From: Mucilaginibacter celer
Lineage (GTDB): Bacteria > Bacteroidota > Bacteroidia > Sphingobacteriales > Sphingobacteriaceae
Direction of reading: 5' to 3'
NCBI RefSeq assembly: GCF_003576455.2
Contig: NZ_CP032869.1
Coordinates: 6,014,001 to 6,078,000, forward strand
Length of the DNA: 64,000 nucleotides
This document shows positions 34,809-44,089 of this stretch, piece by piece. Each line of letters opens with the position of its first letter. Position 1 is the stretch's first letter. The position numbers and the translations under genes are program-made. The notes under the pieces are model-generated. The model was not told the origin of the DNA. It was given only the letters and a program-made list of their open reading frames with translations, and made no database searches.

Positions 34809-36161
34809 ATGACCACCACCCAACAACTATACGATATCTATCTCAAACACCCGGCTATCAGCACCGATACCCGCAAAATAGCGCCCGGCAGCCTGTTCTT
34901 CGCTCTTAAAGGCGATAAATTTGATGCCAACACTTTTGCACAAAAAGCAATTGAAGCGGGTGCAGCGTACGCTGTGATCGACAACCCGGAATACCAATTG
35001 GGAGAACAATATCTGTTGGTTGATGATGTATTAACCACATTGCAGGATCTGGCCCGCCATCACCGCAGGCAGTTAAATATCCCGGTTGTTGGCCTTACGG
35101 GTACTAACGGTAAAACTACCACTAAGGAATTAATTAATGCTGTTTTATTGCAGCACTTTAAAACCCAGGCCACACAGGGTAACCTAAATAATCATATAGG
35201 TGTACCGCTTACAATTTTAACCATCGATGCCAGCCATGAGGTTGCTGTTATTGAGATGGGGGCCAATCATCAAAAAGAGATCGAATTGCTGTGCAGTATC
35301 TCTCAGCCTTCGCATGGTTTAATTACCAATGTGGGGAAAGCGCACCTGGAAGGCTTTGGTGGCGTTGAAGGAGTGAAGAAAGGGAAGGGAGAGCTGTATG
35401 ATTACTTTAAAAAGTCCGAAAGTCCGGAAGTCGGGAAGTCCGGAAGTGAAAATGTGGTTTTCGTTAATAGCGACGACAATGTTTTGATGGAGATGGCCTC
35501 CGCCCGTCATTTAAAACATGTGGAGTATTATGGTACAGATGCCATTGATAACCTCATTAGCGGCGAACTTTTAGAAAACTCGCCTCTCCTCACTTTGGCA
35601 TGGACCAACAACAAAACCGGCGAGAGCTATAAAGTTAAAACACAGCTAACCGGCACCTACAATCTGCCAAATATTTTGGTGGCGATATGCATCGGCGTAT
35701 ATTTAGGTTTGTCTGCCGATGAGATTAATGCCGGTATTGAAGGCTATCAACCTAAAAACAACCGTTCACAAATTGTGCAGACGGTTACCAACACCCTCAT
35801 TTGCGATTATTATAATGCCAACCCCAGCAGCATGTTTGTAGCCATCGAAAATGTGGGCAAAATTGCGGCTAAACGTAAGGTGCTTATTTTGGGCGATATG
35901 TTTGAAATGGGACAGGAAGCCGCCGTTGAGCACGCAGCCGTTATCCGGAAAGCAATGGAGACACCTGTTGATGAGCGGATTTTTATTGGTAAGGATTTTT
36001 TAAGCCAGCAAGCTGAAGCAGGAGGCTCCGGGTCTGCCATATTTTATGAGACCGCAGAGGATGCTATCGCTGCCTTGAAAGCTATTCCCATTACCAATTC
36101 AACTATCCTGATTAAAGGATCCAGAGGGATGGCATTAGAGCGGTTGGTGGAGTTGTTTTAA
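34809..36161 (+). CDS. murF: UDP-N-acetylmuramoyl-tripeptide--D-alanyl-D-alanine ligase
   Basis: 450 residues from ATG 34809. It adds D-Ala-D-Ala to the peptidoglycan precursor in the cytoplasm. ATP-binding GTNGKTTT is at 98-105, ...NLNNHIGVPLT at 125-135, EMGANHQKEI at 149-158, and DYYNANPSSM occurs in the C-terminal half. Odd: residues about 202-213 (KSESPEVGKSGS) are encoded by a five-unit octamer array, a surface-loop insertion of repeat DNA into an essential gene. The gene stands alone, not in the dcw cluster. Confidence 0.95.
   Translation: MTTTQQLYDIYLKHPAISTDTRKIAPGSLFFALKGDKFDANTFAQKAIEAGAAYAVIDNPEYQLGEQYLLVDDVLTTLQDLARHHRRQLNIPVVGLTGTNGKTTTKELINAVLLQHFKTQATQGNLNNHIGVPLTILTIDASHEVAVIEMGANHQKEIELLCSISQPSHGLITNVGKAHLEGFGGVEGVKKGKGELYDYFKKSESPEVGKSGSENVVFVNSDDNVLMEMASARHLKHVEYYGTDAIDNLISGELLENSPLLTLAWTNNKTGESYKVKTQLTGTYNLPNILVAICIGVYLGLSADEINAGIEGYQPKNNRSQIVQTVTNTLICDYYNANPSSMFVAIENVGKIAAKRKVLILGDMFEMGQEAAVEHAAVIRKAMETPVDERIFIGKDFLSQQAEAGGSGSAIFYETAEDAIAALKAIPITNSTILIKGSRGMALERLVELF
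35411..35450 (+). repeat. Five-unit octamer array inside murF
   Basis: The 40 bases read as AAAGTCCG, AAAGTCCG, GAAGTCGG, GAAGTCCG, GAAGTGAA. Because 8 is not a multiple of 3, gain or loss of one unit would shift the murF frame. Confidence 0.75.
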
Positions 36162-36265
36162 GATAACTATTTATGATGCGACGCACAAAGCAATCGCGAT
36201 GTTTACAGGTGGATTTAAGCTACCGTCGGATTGCTTCGTTCTTACCCATGACGTGTTAAATACGT

Positions 36266-36452
36266 TGTCATGCTGAGAAACGAAGCATCTTCTACAATGT
36301 GCATGGCGGCTATACAGGGCGAAGAAGGTCTTTCGTTCCTACCCATGACATGATTAAAAAAGTTTGTCATCCTGAGCGATAGCGAAGGATCTTCTACAAC
36401 AAGCATGGCGGCTATACAGGGCGAAGAAGATGCTTCGTTCCTCAGCATGACA
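36266..36452. repeat. Two tandem copies of an ~86-bp hairpin repeat
   Basis: Copy A (36266-36350) and copy B (36365-36452) both start TGTCAT.CTGAG, share CATGGCGGCTATACAGGGCG in the middle and end CATGACA; each folds on itself. An incomplete relative (GATTGCTTCGTTCTTACCCA) precedes copy A near 36229. The gap 36162-36584 has no gene; GTCAT-type fragments continue to about 36540. Confidence 0.65.
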
Positions 36453-36584
36453 AAGGTGAAAATGTCATATCTCCTTCAGATGCCGCGGCTTTTAATTACT
36501 CAGGATGACAAGAGGGGGGTGTCATATTTCTTTCAGATGTCTCCGCGTTTAATTACTCGCAGTAAGTGTTTTTTTCTAAGAGTT

Positions 36585-38945
36585 TTATTCCCTCCGCAAA
36601 CTATCCACCGGATTAGTAAGCGCCGCCTTAACCGATTGAAAGCTGATAGTAACAAAAGCAATCAGCACCGCAATGCCCGCTGCCAAAACAAATGTTACCC
36701 AGCTAATACCAACGCGATAGGCAAAGGCATCCAGCCAATGACTCATAGCCAGCCAGGCTACCGGAAATGCTACAACGATAGCTATCAGCACCAGTTTCAT
36801 AAAATCTTTAGCCAATAGCGCCACAACATTGGTAACCGTTGCACCTAAAACCTTACGCACACCAATTTCGCGGGTGCGCACCTGGGCGGTAAAGGCTGCC
36901 AAACCAAACAAGCCAAGGCATGAAATAAAAATGGCTATCCCGGCAAAATAGTTAAACAAAACGCCTTCGCGCTGTTCGCCTTTGTAAAGGTTGTTGAAAA
37001 CGTCGTCCAAAAACGTATAATCGAACGGGAATAGGCCGTTGTATTGTTTAAACTGCTTTTCGGCAGCGGCTATGGCGTTTGGTGCGCCGTTAGTTGTGGT
37101 TTTGATATAGATGGAGGCATAAGCATCGGGCTGGTAAAAAAATACTGCCGGACCAATTTTTTCGCGCATGCTGTCGAAATGAAAATCTTTAACAACGCCA
37201 ATAATCGTTCCTTCGGTTTTACGGAGTTTAAAACGCTTTCCAATCGGATCTTTCATACCCAACTCTTTAATGGCGGCCTCGTTCAGGATGTAATGCGCCG
37301 AATCGCTTACCGAACCGGTAAAACTACTGCCAGCGGCCATCTTCATTTTAAAAAACGAGATAAAATCTTTATCAATACCCTGAGGATGCACAATAAAAGT
37401 TTGCCCAACGGCTTTGCCATCCCAATCGGTATCGCCGGATATGCCGCCGTTATGAACAATGTTTCCGGTAGAGCGCGTTACCGCCTCAACACCAGGTTGC
37501 TTAAGCAATTCGGCTTTAACAGCATCATAATGATCTTTCATATCGCGCATCCAGAAAGCGAATACATGGCTTTTATCATACCCCAAATCCTTCGACCGGA
37601 TATAGTTCAATTGACCTGTTATGACAATGGTACCGATGATAAGCACCACCGAAAATGTAAACTGCACCACCACCAGTATCTTGCGGAAAAGTACATCGCC
37701 AATGCTGTTTGATATTTTGCCTTTTAAAGCTTTCAGCGGCTCGAAGGATGATAGTAACAAGGCAGGGTAAATGCTCGAGAGCAGTAATGTTGCAGCAATT
37801 GTACCACCAATCACCATCCAGATATGGTAATTGGCCAGGTTAAACACCAGTTGCTTACCCGCTATACTGTTAAATACCGGCATCAGGTTATAAATAAGCA
37901 ATATGGCCAAAACCGACGAAAGCATAAACAGCAAAGCAGTTTCTACCACAAACTGCATAAATAATTGCGTTTTGGCTGCGCCAATAATTTTGCGCATACT
38001 GATCTCTTTGGCACGCAGCATAGCCCGTGCCGTTGAAAGGTTTACATAATTAATACAGGCTATCACCAAAATTACCAGGGCAATCACTATGAAAATACGT
38101 ACAGTACTGATGCCTTTGTCGGTACCATCGGCATTGTAAAGGTGCATTTTTGTAGATGGCAGCAACAGGTAATCGGCATCGGTATCTTCGGGGCGACGCT
38201 TAAGGTGAACTTTGTTTAAATCGGCTGAGAGTTGTTTTAACGATGTGCCGGGTTTCAGCTGCAGGTAAGTTTCGTACGAATAATTGCTGAAATCGTGGTT
38301 CAGGTCAACATTGTTATTCTTCAGCATATACTTGATATGATAGCTCATCGGCATAATCATATCATAGTGGATGCTTGAGTTGAGCGGAAAGTTGTCGATA
38401 ATGCCCGATACCGTAAAGTTTTCTTTATTATCGGCAACAATCACTTTGCCTATGGCATCACCGTCGCCAAAATATTTTTTAGCTACCTCGCGGGTTATTA
38501 CTACCGAGTTATCGTTTGTAAATGGCCTCGCAGTGTTGCCTTCTATCAACGGGAAATCAAAAACCGTAAACAATGTCGGGTCGGCAAAGCCCGCGCTTTC
38601 GTTATTAAAAACTTTATCCTGGTACTTAAATAACGAAAAAAACCAGTTATTGGTAATGCGTACCTGGTTTTGCACTGCTGGCAGTTCCTGTTTAGCTAAA
38701 GGCCCCATGGGCGCTACCGTAGTCGACCAGATTTGCTTGCTTGCGCCTGTGCCGCCAAAAAGCTCCATGCGGTAAATATTGGATGCGTTTTTATGAAAGC
38801 TATCAAAGCTCAGTTCGTCCTGTACCCACAGCAGGATCAGGATGCCAACGGCAAGGCCCATAGTAAGGCCCGCAATATTAATGATTGAGTAAAACTTATT
38901 GCGCACCAAATTGCGCCAGGCGGTTTTGATATAGTTTTTAAGCAT
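36585..38945 (-). CDS. ABC transporter permease, MacB/FtsX type
   Basis: 786 residues. The Bacteroidetes-type N-terminus (MLKNYIKTAWRNLVRNKFYS) leads into a first helix (about 20-42), a MacB-like periplasmic domain (about 45-275), three or four helices (about 283-440), a second periplasmic domain and a C-terminal FtsX bundle (about 675-780). Such permeases pair with a separate LolD/MacB-type ATPase to move lipids, peptides or other compounds out mechanically. No ATPase gene is in this window, so the partner is unlinked. Substrate unknown. Confidence 0.9.
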   Translation of the reverse strand: MLKNYIKTAWRNLVRNKFYSIINIAGLTMGLAVGILILLWVQDELSFDSFHKNASNIYRMELFGGTGASKQIWSTTVAPMGPLAKQELPAVQNQVRITNNWFFSLFKYQDKVFNNESAGFADPTLFTVFDFPLIEGNTARPFTNDNSVVITREVAKKYFGDGDAIGKVIVADNKENFTVSGIIDNFPLNSSIHYDMIMPMSYHIKYMLKNNNVDLNHDFSNYSYETYLQLKPGTSLKQLSADLNKVHLKRRPEDTDADYLLLPSTKMHLYNADGTDKGISTVRIFIVIALVILVIACINYVNLSTARAMLRAKEISMRKIIGAAKTQLFMQFVVETALLFMLSSVLAILLIYNLMPVFNSIAGKQLVFNLANYHIWMVIGGTIAATLLLSSIYPALLLSSFEPLKALKGKISNSIGDVLFRKILVVVQFTFSVVLIIGTIVITGQLNYIRSKDLGYDKSHVFAFWMRDMKDHYDAVKAELLKQPGVEAVTRSTGNIVHNGGISGDTDWDGKAVGQTFIVHPQGIDKDFISFFKMKMAAGSSFTGSVSDSAHYILNEAAIKELGMKDPIGKRFKLRKTEGTIIGVVKDFHFDSMREKIGPAVFFYQPDAYASIYIKTTTNGAPNAIAAAEKQFKQYNGLFPFDYTFLDDVFNNLYKGEQREGVLFNYFAGIAIFISCLGLFGLAAFTAQVRTREIGVRKVLGATVTNVVALLAKDFMKLVLIAIVVAFPVAWLAMSHWLDAFAYRVGISWVTFVLAAGIAVLIAFVTISFQSVKAALTNPVDSLRRE

Positions 38946-39089
38946 AATACCGGTTTTATCTGCTTACTCAACAATCAAAACAATGCCAATATATTAACAA
39001 CTTAATTACCAATAATTTATATTTTAACAAAGAAAGATTATCGTTCGGATACGGACAATCAGGTGTCCGGCTTTGCGCATTTGTCCTGC

Positions 39090-39235
39090 GTTTACTCACC
39101 CCGACATCGCTGCGCTCGTCACCCTTCTCTACGCTGCGCGTAAAGAGGGGGTTATTTGTTTTTTAGTTCTCCTACCCTCTTTGCGGCTTGCCGAAGAGAG
39201 GGTGGTCCAGCGTAGCGTAGACCGGGTGAGTAAAC
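39090..39235. repeat. Long palindromic intergenic repeat
   Basis: GTTTACTCACC at 39090-39100 and GGTGAGTAAAC at 39225-39235 are perfect outer arms; inside, GCGTAGCGTAGA-like and CCCTCTTTGCGG segments pair further. It lies between the permease and the small SDR-operon gene. Confidence 0.6.
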
Positions 39236-39251
39236 TATTGAATGCGCCGCA

Positions 39252-39524
39252 CTATTCAAAAACAGGAGTAATCATATTATGGCTCGCCAAAACCTGCATC
39301 AGCATATCTACCGAAAAATTACGTGTTATATCAATACTAATAAAATCCTGGTTGCCGTTTTTAACCTCGCAGGCATCACGGTTAAAATAAAGCACCAGGC
39401 CACGCATATTGCCGGTAAGCACCACAATACGTTCGTTATTAATCAGTTTAAAACCGCTATGGGTACGCTTAAAAAAGCTGCACAGGTTTTTGATATGGCG
39501 ATAGGTTAGTAATGAAGCAATCAT
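39252..39524 (-). CDS. Small hypothetical protein at the end of an SDR operon
   Basis: 90 residues, not recognised. No signal peptide or membrane helix; mixed alpha/beta with LVLYFNRDACEVKNGNQDFI and FSVDMLMQVLASHNMITPV. It starts only 3 nt after the stop of the SDR gene on the same strand, which supports it as a real third gene of the unit. An overlapping frame on the other strand is less likely because of this spacing. Confidence 0.55.
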   Translation of the reverse strand: MIASLLTYRHIKNLCSFFKRTHSGFKLINNERIVVLTGNMRGLVLYFNRDACEVKNGNQDFISIDITRNFSVDMLMQVLASHNMITPVFE

Positions 39525-39527
39525 AAT

Positions 39528-40319
39528 TCAGCTTTTTATAACAGAGGCCAGGCGCTGCCTGATAATGATATCCTTAACACCGGCCGGCAGTAAACTGTTT
39601 AATAAAACCAACATCCGGTTAATCCAACCCGGTATAATCTCTTTTTTACCTTTCAGCAAACCATCAACCGCTATCCTTGCTACGTGGCCGGGCTCCATAA
39701 TGGTTGCTTTAGAGATGCCTTTCAGCTTATTATTCATCACCAGCAACTCAGGTTTGGTATTGATGCCTCCGGGGCTCAGCAAACTTATTTTCACATTCGA
39801 TTCCATCAACTCCAGCTGCAAACATTTGGTAAAATACCTGATGAACGATTTGGTGGCACCGTAAACCTGCTTTTTAGGCACCACAAACAATCCGCCCAAA
39901 CTACCTACATTCAATATATACGAAGTGGTAGCAACATCAGTCTGCGCCAAAAACAAACGCGTTAGCAGTACCGGCGTAATCACGTTCAGCTCAATCTGCT
40001 TTTTGTAAAACCCGATGTTCATATCCTCAAACCACGACCAGTTACCCAAGCCCGCATTGTTTATCAATACGTGAGCCGTAATTTGATGCAGGCTAAGATA
40101 TTCAAATATAGCAGGATAACTTTCCGCTTCAGTCAAATCAATTTCAATATAATTTACCTTAACCTCAAAATTTTTGCGTATAAATGATGCAAGCTCCGGC
40201 AGGCCCGACGCGGGCAGCGAAACAAGCATCAGGTTAATACCACGATGGGCCAGTTCGATGGCGAACGATTTACCCAGCCCCTCGCTGGCTCCGGTTATAA
40301 TGGCGGTTTGAATTGTCAT
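39528..40319 (-). CDS. Short-chain dehydrogenase/reductase (classical SDR)
   Basis: 263 residues. The cofactor loop is TGASEGLG (9-16), NNAG lies near 87-90, and the catalytic Tyr-Lys is in VYGATKSF preceded by NVGSLGG with the Ser. The sequence resembles SDRs annotated as DltE/YqjQ-like. The C-terminal segment (WINRMLVLLNSLLP) could contact membranes. It is the second gene of a three-gene unit, 4 nt after the epimerase. Substrate unknown. Confidence 0.9.
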   Translation of the reverse strand: MTIQTAIITGASEGLGKSFAIELAHRGINLMLVSLPASGLPELASFIRKNFEVKVNYIEIDLTEAESYPAIFEYLSLHQITAHVLINNAGLGNWSWFEDMNIGFYKKQIELNVITPVLLTRLFLAQTDVATTSYILNVGSLGGLFVVPKKQVYGATKSFIRYFTKCLQLELMESNVKISLLSPGGINTKPELLVMNNKLKGISKATIMEPGHVARIAVDGLLKGKKEIIPGWINRMLVLLNSLLPAGVKDIIIRQRLASVIKS

Positions 40320-40323
40320 GTGC

Positions 40324-41304
40324 TTACGCTTGTTTAAGGTATTTAATGGTTCTGTCTATCCCCTCGGTAAAAGGCGTAATACAATAACCTAACTGGCTGA
40401 TAGCTTTCTGGCTGCTATACTTTTGATCATATTTTAACCGCTCAGCAAACTCCGGCAAAAAGAAAGGCTGCAGCCCGGTAAGCTGGGTTTTTATTTTTTC
40501 GATATGGCTGTAAACCTCAATAGCCTTTAACGGAAGGTGAAAAAGCCTTTGCTGCTTACCCGATACCTGGTTTACAGTGTTAAAAAAATCGTTAAAACTG
40601 ATATCTTCTCCGCCTAATATATAACGCTCGCCGCCGATGCCTTTATGCATTGCTGCCACATGTCCGTTAACCACATCGCTTAAAAAAGCATAGTTGGCTA
40701 CCTGCTCCCCGCTGCCGGGTATAAAGCGCCATTTGCCCCGCAGGTAGGCCGAAACCATTTTGCCAACAGTATTGCTTTCGGTAACCGGCCCCTCACCATA
40801 CACACGCGATGGGTTTACGGTAACGATGTGCATACCCTGTTTGGCAAAATTTTGTGTTTCCAGTTCGGCCAGGTACTTGGTACGTTCATATGCTATCGGG
40901 AAGCCCGCTATGCGCGGATCGTCCTCGCTCATGGGATGTTTAATGGTTGGTCCCCATACCCCGCAGGTTGAGGTGTAAACTATTTTTTGCACGCCGGCAT
41001 TAGCAGCAATTTCAAGCACATTGCGGGTGCCCACCACATTGGTTTCGTGGTAATCATCAGGGTTGCGGCACCACATTTTGGCCATCGCGGCTGTATGGTA
41101 AACCTGGCAGCAGCCTTGCATGGCCCTGCCCAGGCTTTGCCTGTACAGGATATTACCGGTAACCGGCTCAATGTTTGGGTGTTTTACTAAATAGGGATGA
41201 TCGGTATTGCGGCATAGCGCCTTAACATCATAACCTTGCTCTGCTAAAGCTAAGGTAAGCTGCCTGCCTATAAAACCTGTAGCACCGGTTACTAATACTT
41301 TCAT
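40324..41304 (-). CDS. NAD(P)-dependent epimerase/dehydratase (extended SDR)
   Basis: 326 residues. N-terminal TGATGFIGRQLT binds the dinucleotide; the catalytic motif is YERTKYLAE, and VNPSRVYGEG follows as in dihydroflavonol-reductase/HpnA-like extended SDRs. It heads an operon with a classical SDR and a small unknown gene, which suggests a two-step modification of a lipid or terpenoid-like compound; this is only inference. Confidence 0.88.
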   Translation of the reverse strand: MKVLVTGATGFIGRQLTLALAEQGYDVKALCRNTDHPYLVKHPNIEPVTGNILYRQSLGRAMQGCCQVYHTAAMAKMWCRNPDDYHETNVVGTRNVLEIAANAGVQKIVYTSTCGVWGPTIKHPMSEDDPRIAGFPIAYERTKYLAELETQNFAKQGMHIVTVNPSRVYGEGPVTESNTVGKMVSAYLRGKWRFIPGSGEQVANYAFLSDVVNGHVAAMHKGIGGERYILGGEDISFNDFFNTVNQVSGKQQRLFHLPLKAIEVYSHIEKIKTQLTGLQPFFLPEFAERLKYDQKYSSQKAISQLGYCITPFTEGIDRTIKYLKQA

Positions 41305-41372
41305 ACCGGTATTACAACTGTGGCCGGGCTTACCCCTATGCCGTAGTTAAAATTTTTCGGGTTGATTAACTG

Positions 41373-41403
41373 TTAGGTTTAATGACAGAAATATTTAAAT
41401 TTG
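41373..41403 (+). promoter_or_regulatory. Bacteroidetes-type promoter of the TM2 gene
   Basis: TTAG at 41373-41376 (one mismatch to TTTG), a 19-nt spacer and TAAATTTG at 41396-41403 (full match to TAnnTTTG). The start codon is 30 nt further. Confidence 0.55.
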
Positions 41404-41433
41404 GAATAACTATCAAAACAAGCCTTACCAAAA

Positions 41434-41796
41434 ATGAACACGTACCAGGACCCCTACAATAATTTTGCAGGTTTTTCGCCCGAAGAATTAGGCTTTTTAC
41501 AATACGCCACACCCGATTTGACGGACAACCAGAAAAAATATTTTTATATGGTGTACAGCAACAAGCGCAAAAACTCGCAGGATGTATTGTTATTTACCCT
41601 GCTGGGCTTTGTTTGTGTTGCAGGTGTACAGCGCTTTGTTTTGGGGCAAACAGGCATGGGGATACTGTATTTACTAACCGGAGGCTTTTGTGGTATTGGC
41701 ACTATTGTAGATCTGATCAACAATAAATCCATCACCCTGGAGTATAATAAAAATATGGCTTACGAAAGCTACCAGATGGCGAAGATGAGCAGTTAA
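41434..41796 (+). CDS. TM2 domain membrane protein
   Basis: 120 residues. The N-terminal part is soluble, followed by two membrane helices (about 50-66 and 74-92) separated by a short turn, with RFVLGQTGMGILYLLTGGFCGIGTIVDL fitting the TM2 pattern. Its function is unknown in bacteria. It is monocistronic. Confidence 0.85.
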   Translation: MNTYQDPYNNFAGFSPEELGFLQYATPDLTDNQKKYFYMVYSNKRKNSQDVLLFTLLGFVCVAGVQRFVLGQTGMGILYLLTGGFCGIGTIVDLINNKSITLEYNKNMAYESYQMAKMSS

Positions 41797-41811
41797 GCAA
41801 AATTGTCTGAA

Positions 41812-41965
41812 TCAGAATTTTCAGAATTTAAGAATTAACAGAATACCTGCCGATCCGATCAATCACAAATTGGCATTTTCAAAATAATCGGTCTAATCAT
41901 CCAAAAATCGATGTAATTCAAAAAACTCCGAAATCGAACATTCGAAATCCGAAATAACAATTATG
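41812..41965. repeat. Word-array DNA downstream of the TM2 gene
   Basis: Near 41812-41850 the sequence repeats AGAATT-type 8-mers. At about 41930-41960 it reads ACTCCGA, AATCGAA, CATTCGA, AATCCGA, AATAAC, a heptamer array. The remainder of 41797-42178 has hairpins (TCCCGATG/CATCGGGA; CCGTTAGCTAACGG) and no gene. Confidence 0.45.
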
Positions 41966-42178
41966 GCGTTGCCTGCGGCCCGTGCTATCCGCTCATACTG
42001 CGCGACCTGTCCCGATGCCCATCGGGAGGCATTATCCGTTAGCTAACGGACGGTATACGCTCCTATCACTAACGCAAACGCCGCTTCAAACTATGTAAGG
42101 GCTTTTCTGAATTATTTCCTGTTTATTTTCTTTTTACATTCACAACAATTTATTTAATACATTAGCGTAACTGCTAAT

Positions 42179-43276
42179 ATGAAATTATCTGCTTTAACTA
42201 ATTTCCTCGAAAGCCTTGCCCCGCTCAGCTACCAGGAAGATTACGATAACTCGGGCCTTATAGTAGGCAATCCCGATCAGGAGGTAAACCAGGCCCTCAT
42301 CTCGCTGGATTGTACCGAAGCCGTGGTTGATGAAGCCATTGCCACCAATTGCCAGGTGATCATATCACACCATCCTATAGTTTTTAAAGGCCTAAAAAAA
42401 TTTAACGGCAAAACCTATGTAGAGCGCGTGGTTGAAAAAGCCATCCGCAAGGGCATTGCCATATATGCCATCCACACCAATTTGGATAGCGTGATGACCG
42501 GTGTTAACGCCCGTATTTGCGAAACTTTAGGTTTAAAAAACTGCCGTATACTCGCTCCAAAACATAACCTGCTTAAAAAACTGGTTACCTACGTACCCCA
42601 AAGCCATGCCGATGCAGTTCGCGACGCCCTGTTTGTCGCCGGAGCCGGCAATATTGGCAATTACAGCGAAACCAGTTTTAATGCCGAAGGCACAGGCACC
42701 TTTAAAGGTAACGACGCTGCCAATCCTTATGTGGGCGAAGCAGGCAAACGCCATAGGGAGAGTGAAGTACGCATTGAAACGGTGTACCCGGCCAACCTGG
42801 AAAGCAAAATATTGGTAGCCCTGATCCTGGCGCATCCGTACGAAGAGGTAGCTTATGATCTTTACAACCTCAGCAACCAACACCAACAGGTAGGCTCAGG
42901 TATGGTAGGCGAACTGGATATGCCGTTTAATGAAGAAAGTTTCCTTTTCCAGGTGAAGGATAAAATGCGTACCCATGTAATACGGCATACTAAATTATTA
43001 GGCAAGCCGATAAAAAAAGTAGCAGTTTGCGGTGGCTCGGGAGGCTTTTTGCTGAAGCATGCCATAGCCGCCGGGGCCGACATTTTTATTACGGCCGATT
43101 ACAAGTACCACGAGTTTTTTGATGCCGAAGGAAAGATAGTGATAGCCGATATCGGACACTTTGAAAGTGAACAATTTACGCAGCAATTATTGTATGAAAT
43201 AATTAGGAAAAAATTTCCTATCTTTGCCGTCCGTTTAACAGAAGTAAATACAAACCCCGTCAAATATTTTATTTAA
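42179..43276 (+). CDS. Nif3-like dinuclear metal center protein (GTP cyclohydrolase I type 2 / YqfO family)
   Basis: 365 residues, the long form with a PII-like domain inserted (about 125-235) between the Nif3 halves. Metal ligands: H64 and H65 in ISHHPIVF, D103 in HTNLDS, and C-terminal IGHFESEQF. The family forms hexameric rings with two metals per subunit; molecular function is unsettled. Its stop overlaps the next ATG by one base (TAATG), so it is coupled to the zinc-ribbon protein, a pairing common in bacteria. Confidence 0.92.
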   Translation: MKLSALTNFLESLAPLSYQEDYDNSGLIVGNPDQEVNQALISLDCTEAVVDEAIATNCQVIISHHPIVFKGLKKFNGKTYVERVVEKAIRKGIAIYAIHTNLDSVMTGVNARICETLGLKNCRILAPKHNLLKKLVTYVPQSHADAVRDALFVAGAGNIGNYSETSFNAEGTGTFKGNDAANPYVGEAGKRHRESEVRIETVYPANLESKILVALILAHPYEEVAYDLYNLSNQHQQVGSGMVGELDMPFNEESFLFQVKDKMRTHVIRHTKLLGKPIKKVAVCGGSGGFLLKHAIAAGADIFITADYKYHEFFDAEGKIVIADIGHFESEQFTQQLLYEIIRKKFPIFAVRLTEVNTNPVKYFI

Positions 43277-44022
43277 TGGAACAAACCGTAGAACAAAAGC
43301 TTAAAGCTTTATACGAGCTACAAACTATCCACACCAAAATTGACAGGATCCGCCAGGTAAGAGGCGAATTGCCAATGGAAGTTGCCGACCTTGAGGATGA
43401 CGTTGCAGGGCTTGAAACCCGCATCCAAAAAATTAAAGGTGAGCTTGACGATGTGGAGGATGATATTGTTACCCGTAAAAACCTGATCAAAGAAGCTCAG
43501 GCAAACATCAAAAAATACGAAGCCCAACTTAACGAAGTTAAAAACAACCGCGAGTACGATGCCATCTCGAAAGAGATCGAAATCCAGGGCTTAGATATAC
43601 AGGTGAGCGAAAAGAAGATCCGCGAGTACGGCTTCGAGATTACCAACAAAACCCAGGTTTACGAAAAAGCCCTTGCCGACCTTGAAGCTCGCCAGGCCGA
43701 CCTGGATGCCAAAAAAGAAGAGTTAGGTACCATCACAGCTGAAACTGAAAAAGAAGAGACCGAACTTAACGCACAGGCAGCAAAAGCTAAAGAAAACATT
43801 GAAGAGCGTTTATTAACCGCCTACACCCGTTTACGTCAAAACGCTAAAAACGGCCTGGCAGTTGTAACCATTCAGCGTGATTCATGCTCTGGTTGCTTTA
43901 ACCAGATCCCGCCTCAGCGCCAGTCAGACATCCGTCAGCGCAAAAAGATCATCGTTTGCGAACACTGCGGACGCATTCTGGTTGACGAGTTGATGGCTTT
44001 GGAAGTTGAAGAAGCTCAATAA
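43276..44022 (+). CDS. C4 zinc-ribbon coiled-coil protein
   Basis: 248 residues. Residues about 5-175 form a long, charged antiparallel coiled coil (repeated EIE, KKE, LEARQADLDAKKEEL). The C-terminus has a zinc ribbon with CSGC and CEHC pairs. This is the zf-RING_7 family found beside Nif3 genes. The role is unknown, possibly nucleic acid or RNA-enzyme binding. A strong terminator follows. Confidence 0.9.
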   Translation: MEQTVEQKLKALYELQTIHTKIDRIRQVRGELPMEVADLEDDVAGLETRIQKIKGELDDVEDDIVTRKNLIKEAQANIKKYEAQLNEVKNNREYDAISKEIEIQGLDIQVSEKKIREYGFEITNKTQVYEKALADLEARQADLDAKKEELGTITAETEKEETELNAQAAKAKENIEERLLTAYTRLRQNAKNGLAVVTIQRDSCSGCFNQIPPQRQSDIRQRKKIIVCEHCGRILVDELMALEVEEAQ

Positions 44023-44048
44023 GCAACCGTTATAAAGTTAAATATATG

Positions 44049-44073
44049 AAAAGGCACCTAAAAGGTGCCTTTT
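44049..44073 (+). terminator. Terminator after the zinc-ribbon gene
   Basis: AAAAGGCACCT pairs perfectly with AGGTGCCTTTT around AAA. Confidence 0.85.
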
Positions 44074-44089
44074 ATGTTGATATTTGGTT

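Noticed and set aside
36405-36818. Plus-strand open frame overlapping the permease 3' end
   Set aside because: Starts in the tandem hairpin repeat and runs antisense to a clear permease gene.
42000-42080. Possible tRNA or structured RNA near the hairpins before the Nif3 gene
   Set aside because: Short palindromes only; no cloverleaf, no T-loop GTTCRA pattern in the right place.
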